A DNA stretch of 64,000 nucleotides from Ophiosphaerella korrae (lineage: Eukaryota; Ascomycota; Dothideomycetes; Pleosporales; Phaeosphaeriaceae), in assembly GCA_028456385.1 (NCBI GenBank), contig JALNQF010000125.1, positions 62,001-126,000 of the forward strand, written 5' to 3'. Made by a program: the position numbers and the translations under genes. The notes beneath the pieces are model-generated. The model worked only from the letters and a program-made list of their open reading frames with translations, was not told where the DNA came from and did no database searches. Position 1 is the stretch's first letter; each line of letters starts with the position of its first letter. This document shows, piece by piece, positions 24,401 through 37,430 of this stretch.

Positions 24401-26747
24401 ATGGGGCTCAACAGCGCTGCGGCAAACTCGGCCCTCTCTGAGGCGCCGGGCAAGATTCCGAACGACGGCACAGGTATGGTTATGAGTGAGGTAATTTAAA
24501 CGCAATTGACTGATAAATGTTTGCAGGCATCATCCAGCTAGATGGCTATCTAGAGCCATTCAAAAGTGCGTTGCAAAGCCGTTTTGCGAAAGCACAGCAA
24601 TGGATCAAGACCATCGAAGAGACAGAAGGTGGGCTAGACAAGTTTTCAAGAGTATGTGTTTTTCATTTTGCATCAGCTAATGGCAGAGCTAATTGCATCT
24701 GAAGGGGTATGAGAGATACGGCTTTAATGTCCAGGCAAACGGCGATGTTATATACCGCGAATGGGCGCCCAACGCCCTGCGAGCATATCTCATTGGTGAC
24801 TTCAATAACTGGGATCGCGATGCGACGGAAATGAACAAGAACGAATTCGGCGTGTTCGAAGTTACCGTCCCAGCCAAGGACGGGCAGCCTGCGATTCCTC
24901 ACGACTCAAAAATCAAGGTATGTTTGCGATATTAAGACGAAGTATATGAAGCTAACAATCGCTACCAGATATCGTTTGCCGTTCCAAATGATCATGCACG
25001 CCAGGAGCGCCTCCCAGCCTGGATCACCCGAGTGACACAAGAGCTCAGCGTCTCCCCCGTCTATGATGCGAGATTCTGGAACCCCCCACAAAAGTACGTC
25101 TGGAAGAACAAGCGACCGCCGCAGCCCAAGAGCGCCCGAATCTACGAGGCCCATGTGGGTATCTCCTCTCCAGAGCCGCGCGTAGCGACCTACAAGGAGT
25201 TTACAGCCAACATCTTGCCACGAATCAGGCATTTGGGATACAATACTATACAATTGATGGCTGTCATGGAGCATGCATACTACGCCAGTTTCGGATACCA
25301 GATCAACAGCTTCTTCGCGGCAAGCAGCCGGTACGGTCTTCCTGATGATCTTAAGGAGCTGATTGACACTGCCCATGGCCTGGGTATCACGGTCCTCTTG
25401 GACATGGTGCACAGCCATGCGTCGAAAAACGTACTGGATGGTCTGAACATGTTTGATGGCAGTGATCATCTATATTTCCACGAGGGTGCAAAGGGTCGAC
25501 ATGAGCTGTGGGACAGTAGGCTGTTCAACTACGGCAGCCACGAGGTTCTACGATTTCTCCTGAGTAATTTGCGGTTCTGGATGGAGGAGTATCAGTTTGA
25601 CGGCTTCCGCTTTGACGGTGTTACGAGCATGCTCTACACCCATCACGGTATTGGAACGTAAGTATTAGCTCACTATTAATCCTAGCAGGCACTGACAGTA
25701 CTAGGGGCTTTTCTGGTGGATACCACGAGTACTTTGGTCCCTCTGTTGATGAGGAGGCCGTTGTGTACCTCATGCTGGCGAACGAGCTCCTGCATCAACT
25801 CTACCCTGGTGTTATTACCATTGCGGAAGATGTATCTGGGATGCCAGGCCTCTGCGTGTCACTCTCGTTGGGCGGAATAGGATTCGACTACAGACTGGCC
25901 ATGGCAGTACCTGACCTGTACATCAAGTGGCTGAAGGAGAAGCAGGACATTGACTGGGACATGGGCAATCTTGTGTTTACTCTTACCAACCGAAGACATG
26001 GTGAGAAGACGATCGCATATGCAGAGAGCCACGACCAAGCGTAAGTCATGGCAATCACATTGATTCGTTCTACAGCTAATCTCTACTAGACTTGTCGGAG
26101 ACAAGACACTCCTGTTCTGGCTCTGCGACGCCGAAATGTACACCAACATGTCCGATCTCTCCGAACTAACCCCCGTTATCGACCGTGGTCTCTCCCTCCA
26201 CAAAATGATCCGTCTAATCACCCACGGCCTCGGTGGCGAAGGCTACCTAAACTTTGAAGGCAACGAGTTCGGTCACCCAGAATGGCTCGACTTCCCGCGC
26301 GAAGGCAATGGCAATTCTTTTACCTACGCACGTCGCCAATTCAACCTCGTAGACGACTCCCTCCTCCGCTACCGCTACCTCAACGAATTCGATAGCAAAA
26401 TGCAATGGACCGAAGAGAAATACGGCTGGCTCCACGCGCCCCAAGCTTATGTCAGCCTGAAGCACGAAGGCGACAAAGTCATCGTCTTCGAGCGCGCTGG
26501 TCTCCTCTGGATCTTCAATTTCCACCCGCAATCCAGCTTCACCGACTACCGCGTTGGTGTCGAGCAAGAGGGCACTTATCGCATTGTGCTGAGTACCGAC
26601 TCCAAGGCGTTTGGCGGGCATGGAAATGTCGATGAGAGCACAAGGTTTTTCACCACGCCGTTCAAGTGGAATGAGAGGAAGAACTTCTTGCAGGTTTATG
26701 TGCCGAGCCGGACGGCGATTGTTTTAGCATTGGAGAGTTTGTTGTAG
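24401..26747 (+). CDS. 1,4-alpha-glucan (glycogen) branching enzyme, GH13
   Basis: This cytosolic enzyme forms alpha-1,6 branches in glycogen by transferring cut alpha-1,4 chains. The six exons are 24401-24473, 24527-24651, 24705-24917, 24969-25657, 25705-26040 and 26090-26747, giving 697 residues, the usual length. An N-terminal CBM48-like module (about 70-140, including [20 protein letters not shown]) precedes the GH13 barrel. Conserved catalytic motifs: [13 protein letters not shown] with nucleophile Asp about 353, IAEDVSG with acid/base Glu about 408, and AESHDQ with Asp about 477. The C-terminal all-beta domain ends [15 protein letters not shown]. All active-site residues are present, so the enzyme should be functional (GLC3/GBE1 homologue). 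Confidence 0.96.
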
Positions 26748-26979
26748 GGATGTGGAGATAGACTATGTACGTAGAAGCAAAGCCGGATATCAATTGAATT
26801 TGGCTACTATTACACCAAGTACGTCCACAGCGAGTGTGGGCTGGCAACCGACGGCCGAGGGAGTACAACCAAGTAGCGCGGACATTTTAGAACTAGCCTG
26901 AGTGAATCAGAAAATGTTATTAATAAAGAGCAATATATCTTAATTTACTTTATCCCTAAAGAATTTGGCGACAATATGG

Positions 26980-27084
26980 CTTAAGTATTTATTAGATATT
27001 GTCCCTAGGTATTAAATGGCGTATAGGTTGAGGTTTGAAAAAGAAAGGAAAAAAGAAAAATTTTGACAAAATGATGGAAAATAT
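26980..27084 (-). repeat. dispersed repeat, copy A (inverted relative to the ATP2 intron copy)
   Basis: Read on the minus strand, this segment matches 31171-31275 with about six differences in roughly 104 bp by eye, half of them transitions. It ends in TAAATACTTAAG. Weaker similarity may extend to about 27180. No coding potential is seen. Confidence 0.85.
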
Positions 27085-27432
27085 ATCAAAATCATGGGAC
27101 TTTGGTTTACCTTCTAAGGTAGTATCTGGTGTACTAATGCAGTACTATATCAAGCTAAGCTTTATTGATTAGGCAAAGTTTTGCTGTGTACACCCGCACA
27201 TCTTCTCGTTCTTATCTATACTCTCTTGGCCGCTTGGGTGACAGGTTTGAGGGTTGGTGAAGGTTTCGGTATATTAGCGACACGAGTCCGATATTTTGCT
27301 GTCATGTTATGCAACCTCCATGCATCGGCGGAAGTAGGTAAGAGTGACATGTAGAAAACGTAATGGCTTTCCTTCTATTAGGTGGCCGTAGGACGCAGAT
27401 GTCTACACCTCTTGGTAAATTGATAATCACAC

Positions 27433-27580
27433 ACCTTATATTAATGCTGGATATATACAATAGATTATACACGATTGAGTAGTTTAACTAGAGATCTTAG
27501 ACTACTTCTGCTATATACGTAAATACCTCGAAGAAAGGTTCTAGGTAGCTTGAGTATCTTCTGGCTGCTTCATCCTAAGT
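27433..27580 (+). repeat. AT-rich repeat R1
   Basis: This matches 28767-28912 over about 145 bp in the same orientation. Shared landmarks are CCTTATAT at the left, GTATACAATAG-like sequence, TACTTCTGCTATA-like sequence and TTTTGGCTGC/TTCTGGCTGC followed by ATCCTAAG or ATCTTAGG at the right. Differences are mostly C/T and G/A. Confidence 0.75.
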
Positions 27581-27675
27581 GGTCAATATCCCATTTTTCC
27601 GGTTGACTGACCTCGAGAGAATGTGCTAGGTAACTGGAAGGGCGGCATGGAACAGCCAGGGAAATAGGGCTTCTA

Positions 27676-28270
27676 CTACCAGAATACGTGCTCTAACCCT
27701 CGGAACAAGACCTGCGGTCGGAATTGGTATCCAGCAAGTGGACCCATGTTTGCAATATGGTAGCCTTCATCAAATGCTTGCCTCACAAATCTAGGAGCCT
27801 TCTTGGATCCAGATGCATAATGCGCGTGCCTAGTATACACTCCTGTTAACCCTGTGCCAGAACCAACGTAGAGCTTAGGAACGTAGCCGTCTCGCTCCAT
27901 GACGAGATAAACGGCCCAGAGATCGCCAGGGGGCCTGGGCAGCGACTTGAAGAAGACAATAGGCGGTCTCTCAGGTGACGTGAGAATGCCATAAAGATTT
28001 GGCGCGAAGGTCAAAGGCGAACAGGCGACTATGCTGTCTTATGTGGAGCGTTCTTTGAACAGTAGCTTGAAATCGTAATTAATTAGGAACTTTGGTGTAT
28101 CGATGCTGACTGGCGCGAATACCTTGTCATCCACAAGCTTAGAAAGAGGGTCGAGGCCAAAGAAACTCATCACATTGGCACTCCTTGGGATGCCAATGTG
28201 CCAGAGCCGATGTAGAGAGCGAACGCTATTCGGTCCCCCATTCTTATGTCCACCCAGCTTTCGGTAGACT
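27676..28270 (-). pseudogene. broken GIY-YIG-like fungal gene
   Basis: On the minus strand a single frame runs from about 28270 to 27676, interrupted by one TAA at 28041-28039. Upstream of the stop it reads GGHKNGGPNSVRSLHRLWHI and then GIPRSANVMSFFGLDPLSK; downstream it has LWAVYLVMERDGYVPKLYVG, then SGTGLTGVYTRHAHY. The latter resembles the IYIGSGT...R core of a GIY-YIG-like domain that I recall from multicopy fungal hypothetical proteins. A CAA-to-TAA change (CpA to TpA) would explain the stop and is what RIP produces. The start is not found; a possible acceptor (TTTCCAG) precedes the first block. The GIY-YIG assignment is moderate; the brokenness is visible directly. Confidence 0.6.
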
Positions 28271-28290
28271 GGAAATGTAAGATAATTACT

Positions 28291-28370
28291 CTCCTGGTAT
28301 TACAGCTAGATATATACAACGGATAATAGCGTATAGGACTATATAGCTAGAGGTATTGAAATACTTTTAC
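28291..28370 (+). repeat. AT-rich repeat R3, partial
   Basis: This segment resembles the left part of R1 and R2 (GATATATACAACGGATAATA and the following TAGCTAGAGGTATT) but diverges after about 80 bp. It is a partial or more decayed member of the same family. Confidence 0.5.
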
Positions 28371-28576
28371 CTTATTTATAATTTTACAGTATACGTTTAA
28401 AAAAATCTTTGGCTAGAAATAAGGGGCTACATAACGAAGATGGTGTGCGTTAGGATAAGTACTATATATAGCTTCGGGACGCACCTATCTTGCTCTACAG
28501 TTACTGAATATCTGGAATTACTTCAGCCTTATATTAGACTTCTGTGGTTACAGAGTATTTATACTATTCTATACTA

Positions 28577-28600
28577 AATAATCAACCAATGTTGATTATT
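28577..28600. repeat. perfect 10-bp inverted repeat (hairpin)
   Basis: AATAATCAAC and GTTGATTATT are perfect reverse complements separated by CAAT, giving a 24-bp hairpin inside the AT-rich island. It could be a remnant terminus of an element; no function is claimed. Confidence 0.7.
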
Positions 28601-28766
28601 ACCACCGTTTTGGGTTATCTACTGCAGTAGTGTAGAGCTGTGTTCGTAGTATAAGGAGTTCGGAGACTAATAATACAAATATAATAGTCAGCGAAGTCGC
28701 AGTTATAAGTAAAGCACATAGTAGTGTAAGCCTTCTTTCAGTGAAGAAAAGCGGGAAATTCGTTAT

Positions 28767-28912
28767 CCTTATATCAATACTAGGCGTATACAATAGGCCA
28801 TATACTACATAATTATCTAGCTAGGGACCTTGGATTACCTCTGCTATACTTATGACTATCGAGAAAAAGATCCTGGATAGTACTGATGGCTTTTGGCTGC
28901 ATCTTAGGATAC
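28767..28912 (+). repeat. AT-rich repeat R2
   Basis: Second long copy of the R1 family, same orientation. Together with R1 it brackets the GIY-YIG-like pseudogene, about 1.2 kb apart. Confidence 0.75.
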
Positions 28913-29852
28913 CCAAATCCTAGTTGGGAACATGTTAAGCCTTGTGGTGTGAGGGCGGCTTGCGTGGTCATGGCGGGTGGTAGCATCTAGATCGAAGTCG
29001 CAATGGCCATCATCGCGATACATCATGGCATGCCCGAGATGGACATCGCGAACGGGGTCCAGAAATCATGGAAGAAGGATGAGGGAAAAGGACTGGTCAT
29101 CGTCGTCGAGAGAGGTACTTAAATAGTACAGGATTCCATCACAGGCAAGAGAATGGGTGAGAGATAGGTAAGAGATTGCACGCCGGTGACAAGAAAGAAG
29201 ACACTTTGCTGATGATCTAAGCAGTTCTCTCTCTTAAGAAGCTGTATTTCCGTCAATATTTGAGTTTTTTTTATTTATTAATGATATAGAAGAGCTAAAG
29301 GCATCTCTAATGAGGTGTTAGATTTTGACCTTTAAATTCTAAATCGCCGTGGATGATAGTTTTGTCACCTAAGGGTCTGCTCAGATTATTAGAAAAGTAT
29401 ATCATTTTTTCGTTACGGGCGTGAATGGGTCAACAAGTGTTAAAAGGGTGGGTAAAAGAATTGGTATAAGCAGATTGTACCGTGTGTGTTGTGAGGCAGT
29501 ACCCAGCTGTACTTGGTGGGGACTCTTTTTCGGGGAGATTCGGACGGCCGGGAGAACAATAGCAGCCTTCGCTTGAAGCCAACGATGCGACTAGAACCTA
29601 ACAGCATAATCTGTAGCCCTAATCGTTGAAGACATTCCGATTAGACTGAGAGTAGTTGTGTATCTCGGGGTGGGCTAGGAAGAGAGGATGATAGCTCTGG
29701 CCTGTTGCTAGGAGCCTCCGCACGGATCCCTCCATGACCACCAAAAGCGGTTAGCCAGCTGGCCGACCAAATCTGCAGAGCAGAGCTCTCTTCAACACCT
29801 TCAACCATCTCTCCACTCCCCACCACCACATCCCCGTTCCAACGTCTCAATC

Positions 29853-32466
<2,614 letters not shown>

Positions 32467-33742
32467 TCAGCGCCTCCCACCACCACCACCACCACCACCG
32501 CGGCCCTTGATCTGCTTCAGAATATCGACATTCCCTGACCGATTGCGGCCACCCTCGTTGAAAACTACGTTGCTCTTGGGTGCAATAGTATACGTCGTAG
32601 GCCCGGCCTCCATTCTCGCGCGCTGGAATGCCTTGGGAGCCTCGAGGGCTTTTTTCCTTGCGGCGGCGTCTTGCGCTGCCTTGTTTGTTGCTACGGTACG
32701 GGGAGCTGCAACTTTGCTGGGAGGGAGTTAGTATACTGTATGAAAAGATAGGGGAAGGGAGAACGTACGTAGGATCGTAATCAGCCTGCGCGAATTCTTT
32801 TTTGCGGTAGTCGTCTGTGCGTCTGAGGATGGGGCGCGTCCAGTCTGTGAAGAGACGCTCGGCTTGTCGTTTGATTGTTAATTCGGGCTTTTTGCTCTTG
32901 ATGTAGAACATGATTACTTTGCCGATGCCAGAGGCGACAAGGGTGTCTTTGTTGATGGGAAGCTTGGCTAGGGAAGCAAAGAGCTCTTTCTGGATGTCAT
33001 AGGCGGGGAGACTACCGTCGCTTAGGGGCTCGAGGAAGAAGCGGACGGATTCGAGGAGGTTGACTTCGGGGTCGACGATGGTGTCTCGGAGGCTGTTTTT
33101 GTTCAAGAGGGCGACGACTTCAGGGAGGAGCTTGAGTTTGTGGCGAGCCGGTTCATTGCGCTTGCGGCCTTCGTTGTCTGCTTCAGCGGCTTGGGCCATG
33201 CGACGGCGCATTTCTTCGATTTCTTGGTCGGCCATTTGCTCGAGGTCGATGCCATCCTTCTTGCGACGGCGCGAGGAGCTGCCTTTGACGAGGGCATTGA
33301 TCTGGCGGTCGAGGGCGCGTTTCCGGCCTGAGAGAGAGTGTGTTAGCGATAGCCATGGTGGTGTTTTGAAAGGGAGATACATACGCTCTTCTGGCGTGAG
33401 GTTCTCCTCGGCATCGTCCGGGCTCGCAGCTCGCGCTCTGCCTTCCTTCTTTGACCGCTTGCTCTTACGCAGTCCGTCGTCGGCGCCCTCATTATCATCG
33501 GCATCCTTCTTCTTGCGACGCGGCTTGTCGGCCCTCTTCTTCTTCTTCTTGGGCTCGTCGCCCTCGCCTGCGGTGCGCTTGCGCTTGTGTACGCCAATCT
33601 GCTTGACCGTGTCCTCATCAATGGCCGGGCGCTCTTCAATGGCGATATTGCTGGCATCGAATTCGCCAAACTGCTCGTCGAGCTGGTCGTCGTCTAGCGC
33701 GTCTGATAAGGCGGACTCGTTGTCGGACAGGCCGGCCTGGAG

Positions 33743-33773
<31 letters not shown>

Positions 33774-33946
33774 GGCGTCTCATCCCTGCCCTCTATCGCC
33801 TCCATATCTTGGTAGGGCTCGGAGATGGTAGGGTTAGGCACTGAGTTCTCCTCGTCGATATTTGGGCGCAAAGGGTCCTGGGGGTTGTTGCCGGCCTCAG
33901 GCAAGGGCGAGTCGGAGTAGCTTTTGTTGAACTCGACGTCTTCCAT
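32467..33946 (-). CDS. iws1: transcription elongation factor Iws1/Spn1
   Basis: Iws1 (Spn1) travels with RNA polymerase II and Spt6 and links elongation to mRNA processing and chromatin. The exons are 33946-33385, 33327-32769 and 32716-32467, giving 456 residues. The N-terminal third is acidic (polyAsp coded by a GTC repeat near 33745-33770), followed by Lys/Arg-rich nuclear-localisation stretches. The conserved TFIIS-N-like core runs from about 240 (LKLLPEVVALLNKNSLRDTI) through LAKLPINKDTLVASGIGKVI and RQAERLFTDWTRPILRR. The C-terminus ends in a polyglycine run. The first intron (57 bp) has no stop and would be read through in frame if retained, but its removal gives the expected EERRKRALDRQI. 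It lies head-to-head with PCF11. Confidence 0.93.
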
Positions 33947-34730
33947 GGCGGCTGCTGGAGAGCGTGGGGTGGGGAAGTGGCTGGCGTCTACGAGTGCCGC
34001 TATATAAGTAGACTGAGGTTGCAGTGCGACGGTGACAAAGACGCTGGGAAAGTTCAAGCTGTCGCGACTGCAATGGCGCTAGTACTTCGTTGGGTCTGTG
34101 CCCTTGTCCTGTTTCATTTGGCAAAGCAATCACCGCGCCGACTCACCTGCTCTTACCTTTCACCTCTCACCTCTCACCTCTCGCTTCTCGCCTCCACCCT
34201 CGACCTTCCACCTCTCTTTGCCCCCGCCGCCCCATTGACACCCCGCCATCCCAGCTGCAGACTCTTCTCAGCACCCACCCACTGACCATCACCGGCGCCG
34301 GCGCTGTGCGGGCCCATCAGCTCCCCCCGAAGCACCCGTCTGTTCGCCCTGTTCTGTTCAGCTTCGCAAGTACCCCAACTTCTGCTTAGACTCGTAGCAC
34401 GCGCACTTTGTTTTTGCCTCATCAGTTGGCTTGGAGGAGAAGGAGGCGTGCATTGTGGTGGAGTGCAGTGACTAGAGGAGCCCAAGTGTATTCACTGTCC
34501 TAGCTGTACAGGCGCAGTCTGCTCGCGGCACAGTCCATCGAGATCATAGCTAGTATCAACAGAAACACTGTCTTCCGTGTGTTTGTTCGTCTGGCATTCA
34601 AGACCGGCCTGTCCTGGAGCGCGATTCATCGACCACCAGGCAAATTGCTGCATCTCCTTTGTCTTGCGCGCGTCTCACAACTAACCTAGCACTCCCCCCA
34701 TCTATTTGACCCCGCCACCACTTGCCCATC
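33947..34730. promoter_or_regulatory. divergent promoter region IWS1 / PCF11
   Basis: This 784-bp space separates two polymerase II factors transcribed in opposite directions. A CTCACCTCT direct repeat lies near 34160-34185. Several open frames here are proline-rich and look spurious. Confidence 0.55.
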
Positions 34731-36945
34731 ATGTCATTGCCAGCTGCTGAAGTGGCCGCCGACTTCCGAGACGCTCTGCAAGATCTGAGGATGAACAGTC
34801 GGCCAGAGATCAGCAATCTAACACTCATCGCCAAGGAGAACACAGAGTACGCGCAAGCCATATCAACAGAGCTTGAGCAGCACATCAAGTCGGTAAGCTA
34901 CATGCAGACACCATTGCCGCCTGTCTCCTTTGTCCATATCACTGATATGTATAGACGCGCCCTGAGTTCAAGCTTCCAGCCTTATATGTGCTCGACTCTA
35001 TCGTTAAGAATGTGGGCACTCCGTATACCGTCTACCTGGGTCGTAACATGTACAGGACCTTTATGGATGCCTATCTTGTCATGGATCAGGCCACACGAAA
35101 GGCCATGGAGGGTTTGCTGAGGACGTGGAAGCAGCCAGTCCCCGAGTCCATGGACCATCGCCCCGTGTTTCCTGCGGACGTCACAAAGGACATTGAGAAT
35201 GCTCTCGCTAAGATACGAACTGCTGTTCAGCAACAGGTCCAGCGTCCACAGCATGCCCTCCCAGCTCGCCCACCTACCACTCTAGGCTGGAGGGAGACGC
35301 CAACTCCTCCCCAAAACGCGCCTCATTTTGCGGCGCCTAATGACCCACGCACTCGACCGGTAGGGGCACCCCTCTGACTTACACACTGTCTTTTAGCAAA
35401 ACCATGCTGACCTTGTATCGACAGGGCTTCCCACTGACTCCACAATATGCTGCAACTCCACCAATGCACTTCCCGCCTCAGCAAGCATCTCCGATGTCTT
35501 CACTTGATCTGGCTGATCTCAAAGCCGAAATCGCCCAGCTGATCGCCACCACACAGGCCCGATTTGCAAGCAATTACACCGATCCCTCTATTAGCAAGAC
35601 ACTACAAGCGCTGCTCGGGCTCAAGCATATATTGGATACCCAGACATTGCCCCCTCAGCAACTCGAAGCCATCCGCAAGCAGATTCAGGCTCTGGCACCA
35701 CCTCCAACTCCCACACCATCGTTGCCTCCTGCACTTCCAGTAGGATATCCGCCTACGGCATTCGCGCCTCCAGCCTCTGCATACCCACCACAGCCAGCTA
35801 TGCCGTCGAGCATTCCACAATTCCCCCCAACGAGTGCTCCACCAAATAGTGTCCCACCAAGCGTCGCTCAGCTTCTCGCTAGTTACAGACCACCAACGCA
35901 GCACACCCCTCAACCTGCACCTACTCCTACGCCTGTAGCCCCCTCTCTTGCAGATTTGCTCAGACGTGTGACATCCCCTGCCCAGACAACAGTCACAGCA
36001 GCTGCACCGTTTCAGCCTCCTCCTTTCCAATTCCCTGTACCTGTATCTACGCAAATGACAATCCCATCTGCAACAATCCCCGCCCCGTCCAGTACCCCTA
36101 CCGCCAACCTTGCTGCGTTACTTTCCCAATTCAGCAAGCCGGGGGCAACTCCGCCAGCAGCACCACCGGTCGCACCACCAGCTGTGCAACCAACGCCTTT
36201 TTCGTCTATGCCTCCACAGCCAGCCGCTGGGCTTGGTAGTGCAGACTGGCTTCTTAAAGCACTTAGTAGCGTTCAAGGACTGTCCTCTAACGGGTCTCCT
36301 GTTGCTTCACAGCCTATGACTCGTCAGACTTCTGCACCAAATGGTGTCATAGACCAGATTGAGCTCACCACCGCCTCGATGAAGAAGCCGCGCTTCCAAC
36401 TAATTTCACGCCTCTACGAGGCAAAACCGAATATCTGCGCTACATGCGGCCGACGTTTCGACGCCACATCCGAGGGTAAGGAAAAGAAAGCGCGACACAT
36501 GGACTGGCACTTCAAAGTCAAGGATCCTGATGCGAGCAAGCGTGGTGTACATCGTAGTTGGTACATTGGTGAAAAAGAATGGATCGACTACCAAGAAGTA
36601 GATGAGACTGCTCCACCAAGCGACAATACTGCAGCCTCTACCGCCAACAAGCCCAAGAAGCAGGCCAAGGATCGCTACCTTAGTGTTCCCCAGGATCCTA
36701 CGCTGCAGCATGCTCCATGTCCTATTTGTCAGGAGAAATTTGAGACGCAATGGAATGTCGACGCCAACGACTTCGTTTGGATGGATGCATTGCAAGTCGG
36801 TGGCAAAATTTATCATGCAACCTGCTTCGAAGAGTACAGCAAGGGCGCTGGTGTACCAATGCCTGGTACACCAGACTCTATATTAGGAAAAAGAAAAGCT
36901 GACCTTGGGGGGGAAATTGAAGGAAAGAAGATCAGGGCTTACTAA
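34731..36945 (+). CDS. pcf11: mRNA 3'-end processing and termination factor Pcf11
   Basis: Pcf11 is a subunit of cleavage factor IA that binds the phosphorylated polymerase II tail and terminates transcription. The exons are 34731-34892, 34955-35359 and 35425-36945, giving 695 residues. Residues 1 to about 135 form a CTD-interacting domain (EYAQAISTELEQHI, LPALYVLDSIVKNVGTPYT). A long Pro/Ala/Gln/Ser-rich linker follows (about 190-470). The C-terminal region holds two zinc-binding modules: CATCGRRF...HMDWHF near 520-550 and CPICQEKF...YHATCFEEY near 620-670, as in fungal Pcf11. It ends KRKADLGGEIEGKKIRAY. I chose the first ATG whose frame enters the CID. The downstream flank is unusually A-rich. 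Confidence 0.94.
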
Positions 36946-37329
36946 AATAAAAAAAAATAAAAATAAAAAAGCTCATAGATTACTTGGCTGTCGTTTGTTT
37001 TTTGGTACTTTGGTGCCATTCCCACAGCACACAAGGGTGTTTTTGATGCATAGCGCGGCGTTGGTGGGCATATCTCAGCTTCTTATTACATTGATTGCAT
37101 GATATGGTTAGAACGGTGGTTCCGAAACATACAAATGAAATGTATCATTCTTCAATCAATTCGAATCATGTGATGATTGTTTTTGTCTCATTTTGACCAA
37201 GTTAACGAGTCTCTGAGTGATCAAATCACTGTTTTATGGCGTCATGGTCTACTGCTAGAAGACCATCTGTCGAATCTGATGCATACTACGCAGCCAACTT
37301 ACCCTTTTCCCTCGCCCGCTCTTGACGCT
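36946..37329. other. convergent 3' flanks with A-rich run
   Basis: An A-rich run (36944-36970) directly follows the PCF11 stop codon. No gene is seen before the end of the next minus-strand gene. Confidence 0.5.
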
Positions 37330-37396
37330 TTAAGCTCCACCCTCTTTCTTCTCAGCGTCCGTCTTCTTCACCTCCTCATCACTATCATCATCATCG

Positions 37397-37430
<34 letters not shown>

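Larger units (their letters stand above)
26748..29852. other. AT-rich repeat island between branching enzyme and ATP2
   Basis: About 3.1 kb, strongly AT-rich and full of TA steps, unlike the flanking housekeeping genes. It contains one copy of a repeat shared with the ATP2 intron (26980-27084), two or three copies of a second repeat (27433, 28291, 28767) and a broken GIY-YIG-like gene. The look is that of a repeat-derived block that has passed through RIP. The last few hundred bases (29500-29852) return to normal composition and should hold the ATP2 promoter. Confidence 0.7.

Noticed and set aside
33328..33384. Continuous frame through 33328-33384 in IWS1, suggesting no intron
   Set aside because: The stretch has a perfect GTATGT donor and CTCTCAG acceptor, its translation is unlike the family, and removal restores the conserved EERRKRALDRQ sequence.
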